A stretch of 42,670 nucleotides of DNA from JADHUC01 sp964617665. GTDB lineage: Bacteria; Planctomycetota; Planctomycetia; Pirellulales; Pirellulaceae. The stretch's first letter is position 1. Each line of letters begins with the position of its first letter. The DNA is taken from the NCBI GenBank assembly GCA_964617665.1, contig CAZUAH010000054.1, positions 1 to 42,670 of the forward strand, in the 5' to 3' direction. The notes below the pieces were generated by a model. The model saw only the letters and a program-made list of their open reading frames with translations, did no database searches and was not told the DNA's origin. A program made the position numbers and the translations under genes. Below, piece after piece: positions 30,020 through 37,736 of the stretch.

Positions 30020-30727
30020 CTACCCTTGCATGTTGTGCGTTGTCCAAATCTTGTCGAACGCTGTAGTCGATACGGTAAGACCTGAAAGGCTAATGCCGAA
30101 CTTAGTAAGCGCAAACTGTGGAATCTGCGTATTGTGTGTTAGCGTAATCCTCGCAGATATTTCTTGCGCTTCTTCTCCGTATAGCGCAAAAGGCGCAGTA
30201 CGGGTTGCGCCGAAGTTCTGGTTGAGTGTAGACCAACCAGACATACGCGGCATTTGTAGTGGTACTGGACCTGTTGCATTGATTTCTACCGGATCTGTCT
30301 CAAGTTGCATACGTGCTACACCAGAGAAAATCAGGTCGAAAGTAAACGCACCTGCAAGTTGGTAGTCCTCTAGTGCAATTAGAGGCGCGGCGGGATCTAT
30401 ACCGGCACGAAGCGCGTAAAAGACCGCATCCGTAATAACGTAGTTTACACCATTGGGTACAGTGAGAATCGTATAGTCTCGTACCTGTAGTGAGTCTGTC
30501 CAGTTATTAGGATCGTAAGGGATTTCCCTCGTTACACCAAACTGTTGAAGGTCTGGATTAGGTAGATTCTGAAGTACAGTGTTGATAACCTGTACAGGAA
30601 TTACCTTTGGAGGCTTTACCTCTTTTCGAAGTACACTTGTACTTTTCGGCAAAGCCTTCTTTTTTGAGGGAGCCGCTATCGGTACGCGTTCGCTAGGATA
30701 CGTACGATATTTATGTGGCTTAGACAT
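30020..30727 (-). CDS. Candidate beta-rich capsid-layer protein, 235 aa
   Basis: A basic disordered N-arm (residues 1-42, Lys/Pro/Ser) precedes a beta-rich domain (LQVRDYTILTVPNGVNYVITDAVFY ... FTFDLIFSGVARM ... EISARITLTHN). It is adjacent to two other beta-rich proteins, and an N-terminal basic arm is common in capsid proteins. A minor or large single-jelly-roll capsid protein is a hypothesis, based on gene order and composition only. Confidence 0.5.
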   Translation of the reverse strand: MSKPHKYRTYPSERVPIAAPSKKKALPKSTSVLRKEVKPPKVIPVQVINTVLQNLPNPDLQQFGVTREIPYDPNNWTDSLQVRDYTILTVPNGVNYVITDAVFYALRAGIDPAAPLIALEDYQLAGAFTFDLIFSGVARMQLETDPVEINATGPVPLQMPRMSGWSTLNQNFGATRTAPFALYGEEAQEISARITLTHNTQIPQFALTKFGISLSGLTVSTTAFDKIWTTHNMQG

Positions 30728-30731
30728 TTAA

Positions 30732-31382
30732 TTAGGGCTGGTAGCTCGCGCCCTGGACGATCTTGTATCCGGCCAGAACAACGGATAACTGTCCAGCGTA
30801 GTCCTGTGCAATCTTGGGAGTCGCGTAGACGCGTACAATCGTATTTGCGTCTGCTAAGTACGAAACCGGCAGCATGTACATGTAGCCAATCGACTCTGCA
30901 CAAAGGGCGCTAGGAAAGCCGATGTTCTGCCAGTTGCGATCACTAGCGGTATCTGCGATCTCAATATCAAAGTCGATACCAATAGGATTATTGAAGATAA
31001 ACTGGTTGCCAAGCTGCATAGCCTGGTCGGCCATCTTCTGATCTACGGTAGTCGCCGGTTTGTACGCATTCGCGTAGGGGCCAGCAGTACGCTCAAAAAA
31101 GAGCGCAATCGCCTGAATGACGAAAGGACCGTCCTGAGAGATCGAAGCGCGACCTTGGAGTCGTGCAGTCGAGTGCGCAGGAACAGCAATCTCTACCGTT
31201 TCAAGGTATGGTACGCGGCGACCGGGGATCTGGTCGATGAAAGCAGGCGCATCCTGATTCTGCTGGATGATATCCTGCAAGCGGTCAATGAGCGCACCTT
31301 GATCGGCAAGCTGCATTTCTTGCTTGCGTGCTTTCGCAGCGAGACTATTAAGGAATTTCTTCTCTTCGGCGTTGAAAGGCAT
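30732..31382 (-). CDS. Candidate capsid-layer protein, 216 aa
   Basis: An N-terminal coiled coil (residues 4-40), then a beta-rich domain beginning VPYLETVEIAVPAHSTARLQG and FVIQAIALFFERTAG and ending SVVLAGYKIVQG. More G+C rich and with more preferred codons than most neighbours, as for abundant proteins. Second of three adjacent beta-rich genes; it may form the capsid lattice with the next one. Confidence 0.5.
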   Translation of the reverse strand: MPFNAEEKKFLNSLAAKARKQEMQLADQGALIDRLQDIIQQNQDAPAFIDQIPGRRVPYLETVEIAVPAHSTARLQGRASISQDGPFVIQAIALFFERTAGPYANAYKPATTVDQKMADQAMQLGNQFIFNNPIGIDFDIEIADTASDRNWQNIGFPSALCAESIGYMYMLPVSYLADANTIVRVYATPKIAQDYAGQLSVVLAGYKIVQGASYQP

Positions 31383-31415
31383 GAATGTACCTCTCCTAAA
31401 GGTAAAGGAGGAACA

Positions 31416-31450
31416 CTCCCCCGGAAACGTCTCGTCGCGCTCCGGGGGAG
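31416..31450 (-). terminator. Strong hairpin between two capsid-candidate genes
   Basis: Perfect 10-bp stem CTCCCCCGGA (31416-31425) with TCCGGGGGAG (31441-31450), 15-nt loop. On the minus strand there is no U-tract, so it may be an attenuator or mRNA stabiliser that raises the 194-aa product over downstream genes. Confidence 0.45.
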
Positions 31451-31490
31451 GTCACACTTGCTTTTTTACTACTACCGCTAGTTGCGAAGC

Positions 31491-32075
31491 TTACGCAACG
31501 TCGCGGGTGAACAGACCGTCGAGGTAAACAGCGATCTCGCGCTGACCCGAAGTGTTAACCGGGTTAAGGAACTGCGTACGCAGCGAAGTCGCGCCTACGT
31601 CGAACAGATCGACCAGAACGGTAAAACCCTGGCGAGCCGGGATACTGATCGGTTTTCCCAGCTTCATAGTGGCAGTCTGTTCAGGTGTGCCGTTATTTAC
31701 TAACGGCGTAGTAGAGTCAAAACCCCACACACCGCCGCCAGCGGGCGTGTACCACGCAGGACACTGGAAGTAAACCTTCTCGCCAATACGCAGCGTAAGG
31801 TACATCTGGTTGCCTACGAGGTGGTACATGGCGAGAGCGTTCGTACCACGGAAATGCGTCCAAGTACGAATCGCGAGGATTACGTAAGTGGAGTCCGAGG
31901 AAAACGAACCCGCCTGCGGCATATTGGTCCAGTTAAGCTGACCGAGGTTAGTTCCGGTGAACAGACGAGTCTGCGCAGCTACCTGCGGGGCAGCAGCAGC
32001 CTGGTCGTCGGCCAGAATGAGGTGGTCCCAGTACGGCTGATGAATCTTCTCACGAATACCAAGCAGTTTAGGCAT
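31491..32075 (-). CDS. Candidate major capsid protein, 194 aa
   Basis: Almost wholly beta: FTGTNLGQLNWTNMPQAGSF ... TYVILAIRTWTHFRG ... MYLTLRIGEKVYFQCPAWYTPAGGGVWGF ... PISIPARQGFTVLVDLFDVG. The length fits a single jelly roll. It is followed by a strong hairpin, uses preferred codons and has GAGAAGGAA before its ATG, all fitting high expression. Major-capsid status is inference from these traits; no family match was recognised. Confidence 0.55.
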   Translation of the reverse strand: MPKLLGIREKIHQPYWDHLILADDQAAAAPQVAAQTRLFTGTNLGQLNWTNMPQAGSFSSDSTYVILAIRTWTHFRGTNALAMYHLVGNQMYLTLRIGEKVYFQCPAWYTPAGGGVWGFDSTTPLVNNGTPEQTATMKLGKPISIPARQGFTVLVDLFDVGATSLRTQFLNPVNTSGQREIAVYLDGLFTRDVA

Positions 32076-32145
32076 TTCCTTCTCCTTGTTAGCCTTGTCC
32101 TGTACTACGTCTCTTAGGGGGACGAGAACCCGCTAACGAAACTTC

Positions 32146-33639
32146 TTACGACGTAAAGACGGTGCCCTTGTGGACGCCGCCGCCATAACCAAACTGAAGC
32201 GCCGAGCCTTCGTCGTCGGCCAGAGCCTCTTCGATCTCAAAGTCACTCATGCCGCCACCCGTAACAAGCTCGCTGCCGGGATCGGACACGTACTCAGCCA
32301 GCGCGGGCTGCACGTCAAGTTCGCCAACCGGGATGGGCTGGTTAAAAGGCTCAACATACTCGCCCATGCCGTACTCGCTGACCGGCGCGACTAAAGTAGA
32401 AAGCACGGAGGGCTTGGCAGTAGCATTTGCCGCCTTCGCCTTAGCATCTGCGATCTTGGTGAAACCAGCAACCAGCGTCTCCATCATACAAATACCGGCA
32501 CCGACCTGTACGCTGTCAAGGACGCGGACCTGACCAGGCATCTTACCTTTCGCCAGAGAGGCAGCGACGAAACCGAGGAAAGGCACAGCCGCCTTCTTCA
32601 GAACGTCCATGTTGTCAAAGCTGGTTCCGCTGCTAATCTTGGTGCCTGCGTAGCGGAAAGCCAGAATGGAGCCAAAGCTGATCGCGGAGTCAGTCAGACC
32701 GCTAATAAGCGCCTGGCCGGGATTTACGCGAACGAACCCATAACGAAAGCCGCCCTTCTTATTCATATAACGGCGCTTCTCGTACAGACCCTTCTTCTTG
32801 GAAGCACGCTTTACCGGAAGCTTACTGCGGCGACCGAAAGCGGCGCCCTTGCCCTTCTTACGCGGCTTACCGGCTGCGGCTCTACGGATACCCGCCTTTA
32901 CTGCCCTACCGTGATCTTTACGTGCTTTACTGCCGGGCTCGCCCCACTTCTTTCCGCCTCTCTTCTTGGCCACAGGCTTTCTCCTGGTCGTAGTCTTCTT
33001 TTTAGGTGCAGCTTTCTTTTTAGGCGCAGCTTTCTTTCCGCCCGCCTTCTTTGCAGTCTTTTTGCGCTTCATAGCCGCATCGTAGCGCTCTTTGGCTACA
33101 CGCTTACGATTGTAGTAGTACTGCCATACGTCGTGTTTGTTCTTACGCTTGTGCCAACCCATCGGCAGCGGCGTTCCCGGCTTACGGGCGGCTTTCTTTG
33201 CAGCTTTAGCAGTCGCCTTCTTTCTTTGCTTCTTGGTGGGGCGGGCTGCACGCGAGGCTACGGCGCTGTCATATACATCTTTACTTACACGCGTACCGTC
33301 AATAGTATAAAACGTGCGACCAAGCGAGTCCTTGCCTTTTTTAACCTGAGAAGAAAAAGCGGCCTTCTTCTTCTTGCCTTTCTTCTTACCCTTCTTCTTG
33401 CCTTTCGGGTTTCGACTAAGCGGACTTCCCACTTTCCGCCGCATCGTACGCCGTGCAGGCTTACGACGAGTTTTTCGTCTTACCATGTTATCATCCTCAC
33501 TGGTTGATTTTCTGCGTCTCTTGGCCCTCTTTGGCCGGTCTTTCTCTACATAGCTGTAGCTAGGAAACGGCCCAGAGGAACCACGTTCGCCGTGTCTAGG
33601 TGGCGGGTTGACTAGCTGAAGTCCGAGTAGCTGTGACAT
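32146..33639 (-). CDS. Lysine-rich, DNA-condensing-like protein with hydrophobic domain
   Basis: 497 aa. Residues about 35-310 are extremely Lys/Arg rich (GKKKGKKKGKKKK, PKKKAAPKKK repeats), like histone H1 or phage core proteins. Two short folded repeats inside share FYTIDGTRVSKDVYDSAV and YYYNRKRVAKERYDAA. From about 315 there are hydrophobic segments (ALISGLTDSAISFGSILAF, AAVPFLGFVAASLA, VGAGICMMETLVAGF), then GMGEYVEP near 425 and an acidic tail. It could tether the genome to a membrane (inference). An internal ATG at 33486 with GAGG upstream is an alternative start. Confidence 0.72.
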   Translation of the reverse strand: MSQLLGLQLVNPPPRHGERGSSGPFPSYSYVEKDRPKRAKRRRKSTSEDDNMVRRKTRRKPARRTMRRKVGSPLSRNPKGKKKGKKKGKKKKAAFSSQVKKGKDSLGRTFYTIDGTRVSKDVYDSAVASRAARPTKKQRKKATAKAAKKAARKPGTPLPMGWHKRKNKHDVWQYYYNRKRVAKERYDAAMKRKKTAKKAGGKKAAPKKKAAPKKKTTTRRKPVAKKRGGKKWGEPGSKARKDHGRAVKAGIRRAAAGKPRKKGKGAAFGRRSKLPVKRASKKKGLYEKRRYMNKKGGFRYGFVRVNPGQALISGLTDSAISFGSILAFRYAGTKISSGTSFDNMDVLKKAAVPFLGFVAASLAKGKMPGQVRVLDSVQVGAGICMMETLVAGFTKIADAKAKAANATAKPSVLSTLVAPVSEYGMGEYVEPFNQPIPVGELDVQPALAEYVSDPGSELVTGGGMSDFEIEEALADDEGSALQFGYGGGVHKGTVFTS

Positions 33640-33662
33640 GGTTGTCTATCTTCCTGCCCTGA

Positions 33663-33672
33663 TATATAATAC
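33663..33672 (-). promoter_or_regulatory. GTATTATATA promoter-like element upstream of Lys-rich gene
   Basis: Minus-strand GTATTATATATC about 25 nt before the ATG at 33639, preceded by TTCGAC. It matches the element before the FkbM gene. The gap 33640-33788 holds no gene and is probably the promoter region of the 22.5-33.6 kb transcription unit. Confidence 0.45.
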
Positions 33673-33788
33673 TGTCGAACGGGTCAAATACCAAGAATTT
33701 ACGAGTGGTTGACTCGATTTTTTTACTCGTCGTGGAGGGCTGCGTGCTTCTTTGATAGTCAAAATAGTCGATTCTCCTTTGATTCCCG

Positions 33789-33920
33789 TTATTTACGCGT
33801 GAAACGATAGAATAGAAAGGCGAGCGCAGCCGCGCCGATGCTACCATAAAGGTACGCGCTACTTTTTGCCTTATCGTGTTCTTTTTGTAGGTTTGTGCTG
33901 TTACAGTTACTACACGACAT
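33789..33920 (-). CDS. 43-aa tail-anchored zinc-knuckle protein
   Basis: ATG at 33920 is chosen because GAGG lies 5 nt upstream. MSCSNCNSTNLQKEHDKAKSS then YLYGSIGAAALAFLFYRFTRK, a CxxC pair plus a C-terminal membrane helix and basic end. Overlaps the preceding gene by 11 nt. Confidence 0.68.
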   Translation of the reverse strand: MSCSNCNSTNLQKEHDKAKSSAYLYGSIGAAALAFLFYRFTRK

Positions 33921-34464
33921 CGTACACCTCTTCGTATTCCTCTTCGTATTCCTCTTCGTCTCTAAGATCTTCAAGACTCTCTACATCTTCCATCTCTTCT
34001 GGCAGATGTAGAGGGGCGCGTGCAGGTCTTAATGGTACGAAGGAGCTTTCTTCTTCGTGTTCTCTATAATCCCTTGGAAGACCGGCGACACCGCTTCTTT
34101 CCTCTTCTGCGAGTTCGGGATCTGTAATCAAGTAGACTAATAAGCGCATCTTTTTGGCAATCGTAATCGGCATCTGTTTCAGTTGACGCTTGCCGAGATA
34201 CTGTTTAATTTCGCCTTCTACGAGGTGGATGGTAAAATCGGGTAGAAACGTATCACCATCGAAAACAAGCATTACAACAGTATCGTACGCTTTATCAATA
34301 ATCAAAAGAAATGTGAAGTTTTGATCTCTATAAAGATGTCGTGTACCGCCCTCTCCCATATCCAGATCGTGTATGTGTTTACCTTTTACATCTCTGAACT
34401 TCAAACGAAACAAGCCACTGGCCAATCTACGCATCGTCCATTTTGTACGTTGTACTGTTCTCAT
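33910..34464 (-). CDS. Unknown 184-aa protein, acidic repeat tail
   Basis: A compact beta-rich N-terminal domain (LFRLKFRDVKGKHIHDLDMGEGGTRHLYRD ... FTFLLIIDKAYDTVVMLVFDGD), an Arg/Pro linker, then a tail with EEEYEEEYEEVY. Not recognised; the tail may interact with basic partners. Confidence 0.65.
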   Translation of the reverse strand: MRTVQRTKWTMRRLASGLFRLKFRDVKGKHIHDLDMGEGGTRHLYRDQNFTFLLIIDKAYDTVVMLVFDGDTFLPDFTIHLVEGEIKQYLGKRQLKQMPITIAKKMRLLVYLITDPELAEEERSGVAGLPRDYREHEEESSFVPLRPARAPLHLPEEMEDVESLEDLRDEEEYEEEYEEVYDVV

Positions 34465-34465
34465 A

Positions 34466-34780
34466 CTATTTAGCGTCCCTTATCGTATCTGTTAGAAAGA
34501 CAAATGCCGCTATGCCTAAGAGGCCAAGCGACACGCACTTAATCGTCTTGTACTTTGCAGTTTCTTCTTGTAGTTGTTTTGTCGTCTTTGGTGGCGCAGT
34601 TGTACCCATGAGCGCCCAGGTTTGACCCCTTGCCCGCGCATACGTGTAGTGCGGATATTGATTAACGAGCGGAAACTTGCTGAGAAGCAAGTTTTCCCTC
34701 GCTGTCATGTTTGCATCTCCTGGCTCATAGATGATATTACCAGGAAGCGTACTTGGATTTCTCTTCAGCTTGATAGCCAT
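34466..34780 (-). CDS. Tail-anchored protein, 104 aa
   Basis: An N-terminal KRNPSTLPGN motif and a soluble middle, then a C-terminal hydrophobic helix (CVSLGLLGIAAFVFLTDTI) with RDAK end. Overlap-free within the virion operon. Function unknown. Confidence 0.68.
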   Translation of the reverse strand: MAIKLKRNPSTLPGNIIYEPGDANMTARENLLLSKFPLVNQYPHYTYARARGQTWALMGTTAPPKTTKQLQEETAKYKTIKCVSLGLLGIAAFVFLTDTIRDAK

Positions 34781-34791
34781 GTACTTGCCTT

Positions 34792-35262
34792 TTAGTATTG
34801 AACAGGTACAGAGTCTACAGTCTCTACGTGCTGTCCGTATGTAGTCGCAGCGTCAATCAGATCGAAGAAACCTTGCTCTATTACCTTCGTGTCGGCTCTA
34901 ACGTACTCTGAATTTTTAATAGCGACTTGTTGTAGCTCATAGATACCAGGACGTACGTTTTCTTGCAAGAACGCTTTCCGTGACTTCTTATCGCTTGAGT
35001 TATAAGAGCCTCCGGTTACTTTCAGCTTTCCAGTAAGCGTACCTACGGGATCTGCACTATCTCTTTGTCCCGTGAAAATGTCTTTTTCATACAGGTTGAC
35101 AGAGAACGTAACAATTCCTGTTGGCGATACGTCAATTCGTATCGGCTTGTATGTAAATATAAGTGAGGACACGTAACGAATACGAAGCTTATGGAAGATC
35201 TTTACGAGAAATTCCGTAATCCCTGTATACTCGATAGTATCTCCAAACAGGATATCTGGCAT
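34792..35262 (-). CDS. Unknown 156-aa beta-rich protein
   Basis: Strand-rich (YVSSLIFTYKPIRIDVSPTGIVTFSVNLYEKD ... VGTLTGKLKVTGGSYN) then helices. No membrane helix, unlike its neighbours. ATG directly adjacent to the upstream TAA. Possibly a minor virion or vertex component. Confidence 0.65.
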   Translation of the reverse strand: MPDILFGDTIEYTGITEFLVKIFHKLRIRYVSSLIFTYKPIRIDVSPTGIVTFSVNLYEKDIFTGQRDSADPVGTLTGKLKVTGGSYNSSDKKSRKAFLQENVRPGIYELQQVAIKNSEYVRADTKVIEQGFFDLIDAATTYGQHVETVDSVPVQY

Positions 35263-35879
35263 TTACTTATTACCCATACTACGCGCCAGCAAGAACAAGC
35301 CGATGCCAACACCACCAAGAAGCAGAATCTTCGTGTTGGTTGACATGCCTTTCGCTTTTGCTGCATCTGCATCTGCTTTCTTCTTCTGTGCGGCTAAAAG
35401 CGCAGCGAGATCTGTGTAGTTAGAGCCCGGTTTCGTCCCCGCACCTTCCCCCTTTCACCTTTCCCCGCCCCCTCCCCCGTCCCTGTTCCCGTAGAAGAAG
35501 AGCCAGAGCCAGAGCCGGAACTAGAACTAGAACCTGGAAAGGTACTTGAAGGCGGCGTACTTCCACCGCCAGGACCACCCGTAGCGATATTCACGGTAAG
35601 GTCTGAAGTTGAATGCGAAGCTGTACCCGGCGCACTAATTTTTATGTATGTGTTGTTTTCGCAGGCTTTATCTGCAATAGCCAAGATCTTTTTTAGCGCG
35701 GCGACAGATTTGGCGTCTGTTTTACCTTTTGCTTTGTAATCTAAGATGATGGCAGCAGCCTGTCCGTAAGAAGGCGCGGCGTTTTTACAGGGTGCATCAG
35801 GAAACGCAAACGTATAAATCGCATCACTTACGTACTTCTCAAGTTGCGGAAGGCTCGTCAGCAAAGACAATTTTGGCAT
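35263..35879 (-). pseudogene. Tail-anchored protein gene split by G-rich repeat copy 8
   Basis: The 5' frame (35394-35879, 161 aa) starts MPKLSLLTSLPQLEKYVSDA, has a helical domain and a Ser/Gly stalk, and after the repeat ends in an unlike tail. The 3' frame (35263-35454) encodes TKPGSNYTDLAALLAAQ and a C-terminal membrane helix ILLLGGVGIGLFLLARSMGNK like the neighbours'. Removing 26 nt (one repeat plus GTGAAA) fuses them into a 196-aa protein through GTGTGEGAGTKPGS. Alternatively a -1 slip on the G5 run near 35450 could restore the frame. Confidence 0.72.
35459..35478 (-). repeat. Dispersed G-rich 20-mer, copy 8
   Basis: Exact 20-mer on the minus strand. It sits next to a native look-alike, GGGGGAAGGTGCGGGGACG, and both encode GEGAG in different frames. 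Confidence 0.95.
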
Positions 35880-35891
35880 TTGCTTTATCCT

Positions 35892-36302
35892 CTATTTAAT
35901 CAGTTTAGCAAGAGCGACACCAGCAACAACAACGCCTGCTGCCATAGCCCATGTAGGGATTTTGCTGATTGATGCGTCAAGAGCAGAAGGATCTAACGCG
36001 CCTGGAGTCTTCTGTGCGACATTACCACCCGAGCTAGGACGCGGTTTCTTGTACTTGTCGCAGGTAGTATCGGCTGCGCTGAACCAGCTTTGAATCTTAC
36101 CGACTTGTGCTGTCTCGAATGTTGATCCGATCATACCCGGCGTATTTGCGATCTTTACCGTATCCGCAAGCGCTTTGGTGTACGCAGTTGTAGCAGGAGA
36201 ACACACCTTCTTCGAAGCAGCAACAGCCGCCTTGCCGTAGTTGATACCCTCGACAATGGATGTGATGTGCATACCGCTCTTCGGAATCTTTGTGCTTGCC
36301 AT
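35892..36302 (-). CDS. Tail-anchored protein, 136 aa
   Basis: A helical soluble domain with two Cys (VCSP, TTCDK), a short Pro/Gly linker (about 85-100), then WAMAAGVVVAGVALAKLIK as the C-terminal membrane helix. Overall design like its neighbours. Confidence 0.7.
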   Translation of the reverse strand: MASTKIPKSGMHITSIVEGINYGKAAVAASKKVCSPATTAYTKALADTVKIANTPGMIGSTFETAQVGKIQSWFSAADTTCDKYKKPRPSSGGNVAQKTPGALDPSALDASISKIPTWAMAAGVVVAGVALAKLIK

Positions 36303-36313
36303 TTCTCTTTCCT

Positions 36314-36790
36314 TTAGTTATAGATCCAGTCTTTCACGTACATACCGCCGCCGCAAAAGACATGTTTAACGCCTTTGCCATCAACAACAACGAGAATCCG
36401 CCCTGTATTGAAGTCGGTACAAAGTCGCCAAGAAACGGGCGCTTCGACTTCTTTCTTTTCTCCATTGTTGTCAAACGTGTAACCTAAACAGTAGCCGAGT
36501 ACCATTAACTTCTGCGGAAACGTAGCGAATGGGTATTCTGGTACTGTTAAGATATCTTCTCCACCACGGGATGCGCGTTCAAGGCACACAACGCCGCCTT
36601 TGAACGTGTGTACGTATCGTGCATCTTTGCTTGTGTTCTCTGTCGCACGGACATAGCCGATATCAATAGCAGGACCAAGGAGCTTTACACGCCCAGGAAC
36701 CCACGCACGCGGTCTTTCATCGACGTGATCGGGATCGTCGTTATGAAACTTGCGATACTTCTCAAGTGCCGTGTAGTCTAATTCTTTCAT
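36314..36790 (-). CDS. Unknown 158-aa protein
   Basis: Beta-rich with conserved-looking VSWRLCTDFNTGRILVVVDGKGVKHVFCGGG near the end. No membrane helix. Overlaps the upstream gene by 4 nt. Not recognised; may bind one of the anchored proteins. Confidence 0.65.
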   Translation of the reverse strand: MKELDYTALEKYRKFHNDDPDHVDERPRAWVPGRVKLLGPAIDIGYVRATENTSKDARYVHTFKGGVVCLERASRGGEDILTVPEYPFATFPQKLMVLGYCLGYTFDNNGEKKEVEAPVSWRLCTDFNTGRILVVVDGKGVKHVFCGGGMYVKDWIYN

Positions 36791-37107
36791 TTGATCTTCG
36801 TCGCTACGAAAACACCAACGCCGATGAAAAGCAAGCCTGTCAGCAACATGCGTATAGAAGAAGAACTGTTTGCAACTCCTGATAAAGAGTTACAAACATG
36901 TTTTGTAACAGCGATACGACCGACAGGTGAACACCCCTCTCCTATTTTCTTCGCGCCTGCTGGAAGAACCGGAAGTACGCACTCCGGGTTTACGACACTA
37001 CCCTGCGGGACGCGATTCCCTTTAGGAATAACGTCTCCCAGGTTTGGGCCAGGACCGTCGAAGTAGTGGTACTTCCGGCTGTTCCAGTCGAAGACGCTGT
37101 ATCTCAT
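36787..37107 (-). CDS. Tail-anchored protein, 106 aa
   Basis: N-terminal YHYFDGPGPNLGDVIP, a Cys-containing middle (PECVLP, GCSP, VCNSL), then MLLTGLLFIGVGVFVATKIK as the C-terminal membrane helix. The GLGD/NLGD segment recurs in other proteins of this block. Confidence 0.7.
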   Translation of the reverse strand: MRYSVFDWNSRKYHYFDGPGPNLGDVIPKGNRVPQGSVVNPECVLPVLPAGAKKIGEGCSPVGRIAVTKHVCNSLSGVANSSSSIRMLLTGLLFIGVGVFVATKIK

Positions 37108-37548
37108 TTACACACCGCTATCAGGTACCAACAGAATCTTATAAACAGAACCCGCACCGGACGGAATAATCGGTGGCCGCTGCATTTGCGGCAGATCCGG
37201 CGGCGGCATGACTGTTGGACCCGGTGTAGGTTCCACAGGCGGGGCAGCAGCGCGACCGCTGCCGCTAGAAGGCAGACCCGACGTCACGTTAATACCTGCT
37301 ACCGACGACACCTTCTTCTTATCTGTAACCTTAATGGTAGAACCTGCGCCGCTCGCAACAGTCGCGGTGGTCTTTGTTCCTGTTGCTTTCTGCGTCTGTG
37401 CGATCTTAGCAGCAGCGCCAGCAATAAGCGCACCATCAAGTACGCTGCCAATAAAACTTCCTAGCAACGCGTAACCCGCAGCACGTTCCGCGCTAACCTT
37501 CGCACCTCTGTAGGCACCATAGCCCGTTCCGATTGCACTAAAAATCAT
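37108..37548 (-). CDS. N-terminal membrane protein with Pro-rich tail
   Basis: 146 aa. The N-terminal hydrophobic region (about 20-50: AGYALLGSFIGSVLDGALIAGAAA) is Gly/Ala rich. The rest is Thr/Val/Lys then a Pro-rich stretch (PPVEPTPGPTVMPPPDLP). Opposite topology to the C-anchored neighbours. Confidence 0.68.
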   Translation of the reverse strand: MIFSAIGTGYGAYRGAKVSAERAAGYALLGSFIGSVLDGALIAGAAAKIAQTQKATGTKTTATVASGAGSTIKVTDKKKVSSVAGINVTSGLPSSGSGRAAAPPVEPTPGPTVMPPPDLPQMQRPPIIPSGAGSVYKILLVPDSGV

Positions 37549-37736
37549 TGTCCTCTCCTGATACGAATCCTCTGGTTAAGCCAAGCGGCACGTTTCTTAC
37601 ACGGAGTACAAGGCTGAATGCCCATATGGCCTGTTGCCTTTGCAATCAAGTCCCCAAGTCCGACAGTCTCATCTATTTCTTGTTGCGTGTACGCCTGTCC
37701 CTGCTTAGGAACACGTCTAATACGTAGCTTTGTCAT
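37545..37736 (-). CDS. Small phage protein with GIxPCTPCKKR motif
   Basis: 63 aa. GLGDLIAKATGHMGIQPCTPCKKRAAWLN: a conserved helix followed by CTPCKKRxxWLN, a pattern I recall from short phage proteins often found near structural genes. Two Cys may bind a metal or form a disulfide. Overlaps both neighbours by 4 nt. Confidence 0.72.
   Translation of the reverse strand: MTKLRIRRVPKQGQAYTQQEIDETVGLGDLIAKATGHMGIQPCTPCKKRAAWLNQRIRIRRGQ

Noticed and set aside
8826..36000. Four transposon-like units bounded by inverted G-rich ends
   Set aside because: Several genes run through the proposed ends, no transposase lies inside and no target-site duplications were seen.
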